Position numbers and translations under genes: made by a program. From Actinoplanes sp. SE50/110 (GTDB taxonomy: Bacteria; Actinomycetota; Actinomycetes; Mycobacteriales; Micromonosporaceae): a stretch of DNA of 64,000 bases. The stretch spans positions 3,195,001 through 3,259,000 of the forward strand of contig NZ_LT827010.1 in the NCBI RefSeq assembly GCF_900119315.1, in the 5' to 3' direction. A model generated the notes under the pieces. It did no database searches. It was not told the DNA's origin and saw only the letters and a list, made by a program, of their open reading frames with translations. Shown in pieces: positions 59,471-64,000 of this stretch (position 1 is its first letter; every line of letters starts with the position of its first letter).

Positions 59471-60498
59471 CGCCGGGCGTTCCGCGGTCGGGTGACCGGG
59501 ACCTGGCCGGTCGGGACGGTGCCGAGGATGCTCTCCACGATCGCCCGCTGCTCCGGCGCGCCGCCGGGGCCGGTCAGCATCAGCCGGTGCGCCAGCACGT
59601 CGGCCGCGACGTCGCGGACGTCTTCCGGGCGCAGGTGCGCGGGCTGCTCCGGGGTGCCCGCGGGCCGCCGGACCAGCGCCGAGACGCGGGCCGCGCGGAG
59701 GAGGTCCACGCTGGCGCGGGGGCTGGCGCCGAGCACCACCGCGGGGTGCGTGCGGGTCGCCTCGACGACGGCGAGCAGGTAGTCGTAGACGGCGTCGCTG
59801 ACCGGCAGCGCGGCGGCCTGCCGGGCCATCTCCCGGAAGACCGACACCGGCCAGGCCGACGCCGCGTCCTCCGGCCGGTCGGGCGGCGCGGCATCGGGCC
59901 GGCCGTGGGTCTTGAGCAGGGCCCGCGCGGCCTGCCGATCCGGGTAGCCGAGGCTGAGTCTCATCAGGAACCGGTCCAGCTGCGCCTCGGGCAGCGGATA
60001 GGTGCCCAGGCTCTCCAGCGGGTTCTGGGTGCCGATCACCATGAAGAACTCCGGCAGGTCCTGCTCGTGCCGGAAGGCGGTGACCCGTCGCTCCTGCATG
60101 GCCTCCAGCAACGCGGACTGGGTGCGCGGCGAACATCGGTTGATCTCGTCGAAGAGGACGATGTTCGCGATCACCGGGCCGGCCCGGAAGGTGAAGTCGT
60201 CCCGGCCGCGCTCGTACACCGAGGTGCCGATGATGTCACTGGGCAGCAGGTCCGGGGTGCCCTGGATCCGGTTGACCGTGCCGCCCGCGAGCAGCCCGGC
60301 GAGGGCCTTCGCCAGGGTGGTCTTGCCGACCCCGGGGCGGTCGTCGAGCAGCAGGTGGCCGCCGGCGAGCAGGCAGATCACCGCCTTCTCGACGACCTCG
60401 GCCTTGCCGTACACCGTTCTGCGCACCTCGGCGGTCAACGCGGCGAATCGCGGGGAGAAGTCATCGGCGATGGCCGGCGTCTGCCCGTCGAGGTGCAT
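59467..60498 (-). CDS. MoxR-family AAA+ ATPase
   Basis: 343-residue AAA+ ATPase. Walker A is unusual at its start but present (DDRPGVGKTTLAKALA), Walker B is IVLFDEINRCSP, sensor 1 VIGTQNPLESLGTYPLPEAQLDRFLMR. MoxR proteins act as chaperone-like partners of vWA/DUF58 proteins in envelope stress and enzyme maturation. First gene of the operon, with GGGAGG before the ATG. A TACCGT box (60545-60540) upstream may be its -10 element. Confidence 0.93.
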   Translation of the reverse strand: MHLDGQTPAIADDFSPRFAALTAEVRRTVYGKAEVVEKAVICLLAGGHLLLDDRPGVGKTTLAKALAGLLAGGTVNRIQGTPDLLPSDIIGTSVYERGRDDFTFRAGPVIANIVLFDEINRCSPRTQSALLEAMQERRVTAFRHEQDLPEFFMVIGTQNPLESLGTYPLPEAQLDRFLMRLSLGYPDRQAARALLKTHGRPDAAPPDRPEDAASAWPVSVFREMARQAAALPVSDAVYDYLLAVVEATRTHPAVVLGASPRASVDLLRAARVSALVRRPAGTPEQPAHLRPEDVRDVAADVLAHRLMLTGPGGAPEQRAIVESILGTVPTGQVPVTRPRNARR

Positions 60499-60679
60499 CG
60501 TGCCTCCCTACCGCCGGCCCGGTGGCCGATCGGGCCCCCACGGTAGCTTCCAGTGAAGATCCGATGGCGGATTGTCATCCGATCGCACGCCGGAGATCGA
60601 CCGTTCCGGCCACCGCGATCGTCCACATGGGCCGCCGATTCCACTCGTCAGTGGACGGGTACGGAGCGTCGGCTGACCG

Positions 60680-60685
60680 TACAGT
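60680..60685 (+). promoter_or_regulatory. -10 box TACAGT upstream of the propeller-like gene
   Basis: TACAGT predicts a start near 60692, leaving a short leader with GAGG before the ATG at 60707. The 208-base gap 60499-60706 holds this and the MoxR promoter region; nothing else is recognised in it. Confidence 0.4.
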
Positions 60686-60706
60686 GGTCCCGGTGAGGTG
60701 ACCGAA

Positions 60707-62359
60707 ATGACCCATCAGGACCGTCGCCCGTTCCGCCGTGCCCAGGTCACGCCGGCCGCGCTGATCGCCGCGCTCCCGGTCGTTCTGGGCGCGGCGGTGT
60801 TCGTGCACGGGCCGGCCGCACGCCCGGTGCCGGTGACCGAATCGGCGACCATGTGGCTCGCGTCCGCCCGGGGTGCGCTGGTCCGGGCCAACGGCCTGGT
60901 GTCCCGGCCGGCCGAGCAGATCATCGACACCGTGCCGTACGCCCCGGCGGCGCACGGCGTCCACCTGTCCGCAGAGGTCCCCGGCGCGGTCTTCGCCACG
61001 ACCGCGGGACAGGTGTCCCGGGTGGACGTCCGGGCCGGGCGCGCCGAGCGGGTCGCCGGTGACCCGGTGATCGCCGCCGGGCCCGACGTCTATCAGGTCG
61101 GCGCGGACACCGTCACCCGGCTCGATCCGGCCACGCTGCGCCCCACCGGCAGCTGGACGCTGGGCCGGACGGTCGCCGTGGCCGCCGGGCCGGACGCGGC
61201 GTACGTGGCGACCTCCGCCGGGCTCTCCCGGGTCGACGCCACCGGCGTGTCCCCCGTCGCGGATGAGCACGCCGGCGGCCCGGTCCTGATGGACGGCGTC
61301 GCCGACGGTGTCGCCGTCTACCACCCGGAACGCGGCGGGATCACCGTGGTGCGCGGCCGGTCGGCCGCGACCGCCGGGACACTCACCCCCGGGCCGGCCA
61401 CCACCTTCGCCGCCGCGCCGGACGGCCGGGCGTTCGCGGTCGTCGCCGGCCGCGAGGTGCGGGTGTGGGCCGCCGGCCGGCCGTGGAGCGCGCCGCTCGC
61501 CTTCACCCCCGGAACCGGCGCGCTCGCCGACGGCCGGCTGTACCTGGCCGATCCGGCGGCCGGCCGGGTGCACGTGCTCGGCCTGTCGGCCGGCCTGCCG
61601 GAGCAGGACGTGCTCGACTTCCACGCGCCGGGCCGGATGGAGCTGGACGTGCACCGGCGCGACGGATTCCTGTGGCTCGACGACGTGCGCGGGCCGGAGG
61701 CCTACGTCATCCGGGAGGGTCACGCCCGGCAGATCGTCAAGTATGTGACGCCCTCGGCGCCACCCACCAGCCGGTCGGCGGCGGCCACCACCGCACCCCC
61801 GCCGACCACGACGCCGCCGACGAAGCCGCCGCGCTCCCCGGATCCGCCGCGTCCGTCGCGGTCCCGCCACGACCCGAAGCCCTCGGCATCGACGCACCCC
61901 TCCCGCCGGCCCGCCACGCCGAGCCGGCCCAGCACGTCACCGGCCACCCACCCGAGCACGCAGACCCCCGACCCGCGGGCGAAGTGTGGTGGCCACGACG
62001 CCTCGATCACCGTCGACGATGCGGATCGGACCGGGCCGGACCCGCGCGTGACCGTCCGGGTCTGCGTCAAGGCCGGTGGCGACCAGTACTGGATCGTCAC
62101 CCGCAGCGAGGGTAAGTGGTACGCGAAGCGTCCGGTCAGTGGCGCGGTGGGCCGGCAGTCCTACGTCGTGCACCTGCTGCACGGCTCCGGAACCCCCGGC
62201 CAGCACCGGCAGTTCTCCGTGGTCGCGGCCCGCTCCCCGGAGGCGCGGCAGGCCCTGGCCGCGAACCGGGATGCGGACATCCAGAACGCCGACTATCCCC
62301 GTGATGAGCTGCCCAGCGGCGTGGACAAGATCTCCGCACCGTGCGAGAGCACATCCTGA
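60707..62359 (+). CDS. membrane-anchored propeller-like protein with C-terminal extracellular domain
   Basis: 550 residues from the ATG at 60707. One N-terminal helix (LIAALPVVLGAAVFV) anchors it; the outside part starts with repeated segments of a beta-propeller (VFATTAGQVSRVDVRAGRAERV, TVTRLDPATLRPTGSWTL, AAYVATSAGLSRVDATG, FLWLDDVRGPEAYVI). A Pro/Thr/Ser-rich linker (about 350-425) follows, then a C-terminal domain with a Cys pair (RVTVRVCVKAGGDQYWIVT, RQFSVVAARSPEARQAL) that seems related to the ends of the next two proteins. Not assigned to a known family. It is divergent from the MoxR operon and probably works with it. Confidence 0.7.
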   Translation: MTHQDRRPFRRAQVTPAALIAALPVVLGAAVFVHGPAARPVPVTESATMWLASARGALVRANGLVSRPAEQIIDTVPYAPAAHGVHLSAEVPGAVFATTAGQVSRVDVRAGRAERVAGDPVIAAGPDVYQVGADTVTRLDPATLRPTGSWTLGRTVAVAAGPDAAYVATSAGLSRVDATGVSPVADEHAGGPVLMDGVADGVAVYHPERGGITVVRGRSAATAGTLTPGPATTFAAAPDGRAFAVVAGREVRVWAAGRPWSAPLAFTPGTGALADGRLYLADPAAGRVHVLGLSAGLPEQDVLDFHAPGRMELDVHRRDGFLWLDDVRGPEAYVIREGHARQIVKYVTPSAPPTSRSAAATTAPPPTTTPPTKPPRSPDPPRPSRSRHDPKPSASTHPSRRPATPSRPSTSPATHPSTQTPDPRAKCGGHDASITVDDADRTGPDPRVTVRVCVKAGGDQYWIVTRSEGKWYAKRPVSGAVGRQSYVVHLLHGSGTPGQHRQFSVVAARSPEARQALAANRDADIQNADYPRDELPSGVDKISAPCESTS

Positions 62360-62378
62360 GCCCCCGAAGGAGAGCGCC

Positions 62379-62918
62379 ATGACGCATCGCCGGATCCTCG
62401 CCATCGTGACCGGTGCGGCCCTGCTGGTCGCCGTCACCGCCTGCGACGACAAAACCGAGGGGGACGACCGGCAGGCCCGGCCACCGGCCGGCCCGGCCAC
62501 CACCGAGCTACCGACCGGCACGGCCAAACTGCTCAGCCCGGCGGACGGGGCGCAGGTCAACCAGTGCGCCATCTTCACCGGACAGGCGAACCTGCCGGGC
62601 GACAAGACACTGGTGCTGGGCGTGCGCAACACCGACAACGGGAACGCCGAGCGCTACTTCGAGGCGGTGAAGAACTGGGAGTACCCCGGCGACCTGAAAG
62701 CGTGGACGGGCGCCCAGTACTTCGGGTCCAAGGACAGCTCGGTGGGTCAGCACTTCCGGGTGGAGCTGCTCATCGTCGACCTGGGGCTGGCCACCAAGGC
62801 GCTGCGGAACGCGAAGACGGAGGGCTGGCACGCGCCGGACAACCCGGCCGGCAGCACGATCGCGGCGCACATCACCCTGGCCCGGGTGGCCGGGCCCGGT
62901 CCCGCCGAGTGCTCGTGA
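62379..62918 (+). CDS. lipoprotein with the same C-terminal domain type
   Basis: 179 residues. Signal with the lipobox VTAC (Cys at about residue 22), then a short linker and one domain: GAQVNQCAIFTGQANLPGDKTLVLGVRNTDN, RYFEAVKNWEYPG and VGQHFRVELLIVDLGLATKAL. The domain order of strand, Trp turn, and final strand matches the end of the neighbouring proteins. AAGGAG lies before the ATG; the gene follows the propeller-like gene with 19 bases between, so they are co-transcribed. Function unknown. Confidence 0.72.
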   Translation: MTHRRILAIVTGAALLVAVTACDDKTEGDDRQARPPAGPATTELPTGTAKLLSPADGAQVNQCAIFTGQANLPGDKTLVLGVRNTDNGNAERYFEAVKNWEYPGDLKAWTGAQYFGSKDSSVGQHFRVELLIVDLGLATKALRNAKTEGWHAPDNPAGSTIAAHITLARVAGPGPAECS

Positions 62919-62934
62919 CGCGCGGCCGCGCCGG

Positions 62935-64000
62935 TCAGCAGAGTTGATCGGCGCGGGTCTGCCGGATCTGGATCTGCGCGGCCCGCTGCAGTCCCGCCAC
63001 CGGGGTCGCGCTGGTCGGGTCGCGCTTGGCCGCGGCCCACACCTTGCGGACCGATTCCAGGTCGGCGGTCAGCACGACCAGGGTGTACAGCTGTCCGCCG
63101 CTGTTGCCGAGCGGCACGAGCGCGCTCCACCGGTCCGCGGCGTGCGGCTGGTCCCAGTCGGCGATCCGGAAATAGGTGAAGAGCTCGCCCGCATACCGGT
63201 CGGCACGCCGGACCGCGACCAGGACGGTCCGGTCCGCGGGCAGCGACGAGGTCCCGGTCAGCGTGACGCACTGGCCGATCGGCGTTCCGGGTTTCGGCGC
63301 GGCGACCGTCGCGGCGCCGGTGAGCGGGCCGGTGACCCAGTCCGGGTCACCGGTGGCGGCCACGGCGGGGGAGGTGGTGCCCGCGGTCGCGGCCGTCGTC
63401 GTCGTGCCGGGCGGCGGCTGCGCTCCGCTGTCGTCGTGCGGCCAGAGCGAGATGGCCGCGACCACCCCGGCCACGACGGCGACGGCCGCGACCGATGCCA
63501 GAAGCGGCCGCATTCGCGAGACGGGAGTTCCCGGCCGCGCCGGCCTCTCGACAGCCGGCGGTGCCGGCTTCGGCACGCCCGGCGACGGCGGGTCCGCCGG
63601 TGGCGAGTCCGGCGGCGCGGACGGACGGCGCGCGGCGACGATGATGCCGGCCGGCTGGATCGGCCGCAGTTCGTACCGCGCGGACCTCAGGCGCGCGGTC
63701 AGCTCCGGCTCCTCGAACCGGGAGACGATCACCACCAGCGTCGCGCCCTGTTTCAGGAGCGCGAGCAGGCCGGACAGGTCCGCGTCCGCGTCGATCGGGT
63801 CGTCACCGGCGTCCAGGATCAGCACGAAACGCTCGGCACGGAGCCGGTTGGACACCCGGCCGAGCCAGGTGTCCCACGGTGCGGCGGAGAATCGCTCGAA
63901 GTCGGCCTCCGGGTACAGCTTGCGCCCGATGTCGTGCACGATGTCCCGGGCCGACCACCGGCGTTTCCGGAACGAGTACGTGAAGGCGCGGCGGGCCAGG
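62935..64000 (-). CDS. possible NTPase fused to a transmembrane helix and extracellular domain (5' part cut by window)
   Basis: About 355 residues are visible; the frame is open to the window edge, so the start lies beyond it. The visible cytoplasmic part (SARDIVHDIGRKLYP, WDTWLGRVSNRLRAERFVLILDAGDDPIDADADL) contains a Walker-B-like stretch FVLILDAGDD and VVIVSR, as in NTPases of the STAND/AAA type; the P loop would be off-window. A Pro-rich linker and one helix (LLASVAAVAVVAGVVAAISLW) lead to an outside domain: GQCVTLTGTSSLPADRTVLVAVRRAD, FRIADWDQPH, GQLYTLVVLTADLESV. It is convergent with the lipoprotein gene, whose domain it resembles. Confidence 0.6.
   Translation of the reverse strand, partial: LARRAFTYSFRKRRWSARDIVHDIGRKLYPEADFERFSAAPWDTWLGRVSNRLRAERFVLILDAGDDPIDADADLSGLLALLKQGATLVVIVSRFEEPELTARLRSARYELRPIQPAGIIVAARRPSAPPDSPPADPPSPGVPKPAPPAVERPARPGTPVSRMRPLLASVAAVAVVAGVVAAISLWPHDDSGAQPPPGTTTTAATAGTTSPAVAATGDPDWVTGPLTGAATVAAPKPGTPIGQCVTLTGTSSLPADRTVLVAVRRADRYAGELFTYFRIADWDQPHAADRWSALVPLGNSGGQLYTLVVLTADLESVRKVWAAAKRDPTSATPVAGLQRAAQIQIRQTRADQLC

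Overview
This window is chromosomal DNA of a high-GC actinobacterium. Very high third-position GC, many GTG/TTG starts, TANNNT boxes placed directly in front of start codons (leaderless genes), a SigB/F-type sigma factor with STAS regulators, a TgpA-MoxR-DUF58 cluster and a set of secreted plant-polysaccharide enzymes fit a filamentous soil genus such as Actinoplanes (Micromonosporaceae). That genus call is inference. I saw no rRNA, tRNA, phage, transposase or CRISPR. Both edge genes are cut by the window.

Layout. 1-5.5 kb: branched-chain-type ABC binding lipoprotein (cut), a 3-hydroxybutyrate-dehydrogenase-like SDR with a hydrolase, an MFS exporter divergent from an AraC regulator, a shortened DUF2306 gene and a hydrolase. 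5.5-17.5 kb: SGNH hydrolase, secreted GH54 arabinofuranosidase with two ricin-type lectin domains, a 5-oxoproline locus (GntR, pxpC, pxpB, MHS-type symporter), a Vgb-like beta-propeller divergent from a TetR regulator, a large GH78 rhamnosidase and a nitroreductase. 17.5-29.6 kb: signalling: two CheB-type proteins with zinc-ribbon tails, STAS and STAS-HATPase proteins, a CheR-PAS protein, a metal-related permease pair, RtcB, then STAS / SigB-family sigma / EAL-DICT. 29.6-44 kb: zinc alcohol dehydrogenase, topoisomerase IB, an acyltransferase-fold protein, MBL hydrolase with a wrecked methyltransferase, aminotransferase, C39-type protease, a lone ctaD, LtrA-like protein, flavin reductase, DUF3558 lipoprotein, peptide deformylase and a CDF metal exporter. 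44-56.5 kb: secreted PL1 pectate lyase, a 24-bp-period tandem array, SDR, Dps, a small two-repeat protein, LysR/MFS pair, TPP enzyme, membrane metallophosphoesterase and a Vps62-like protein. 56.5-64 kb: transglutaminase-DUF58-MoxR operon facing three extracytoplasmic proteins that appear to share a C-terminal domain; the last may be fused to an NTPase and runs off the end.

How parts work together. GH54, GH78 and PL1 (plus perhaps the SGNH esterase) make a dispersed pectin/arabinan/rhamnan-degrading set, and each has the same promoter plan: a sigma-70-like promoter followed by a perfect palindrome at about +8 to +24. The pxp locus carries two copies of one near-palindrome, in front of gntR and inside the symporter promoter spacer, which points to direct control by the GntR protein. 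The CheB/CheR/STAS/HATPase genes and the STAS-sigma-EAL group look like a stress or second-messenger signalling island without MCP, CheA or CheY in view. The best candidates for something undescribed are the trio sharing a C-terminal domain next to MoxR-TgpA and the 24-bp array upstream of an SDR gene.
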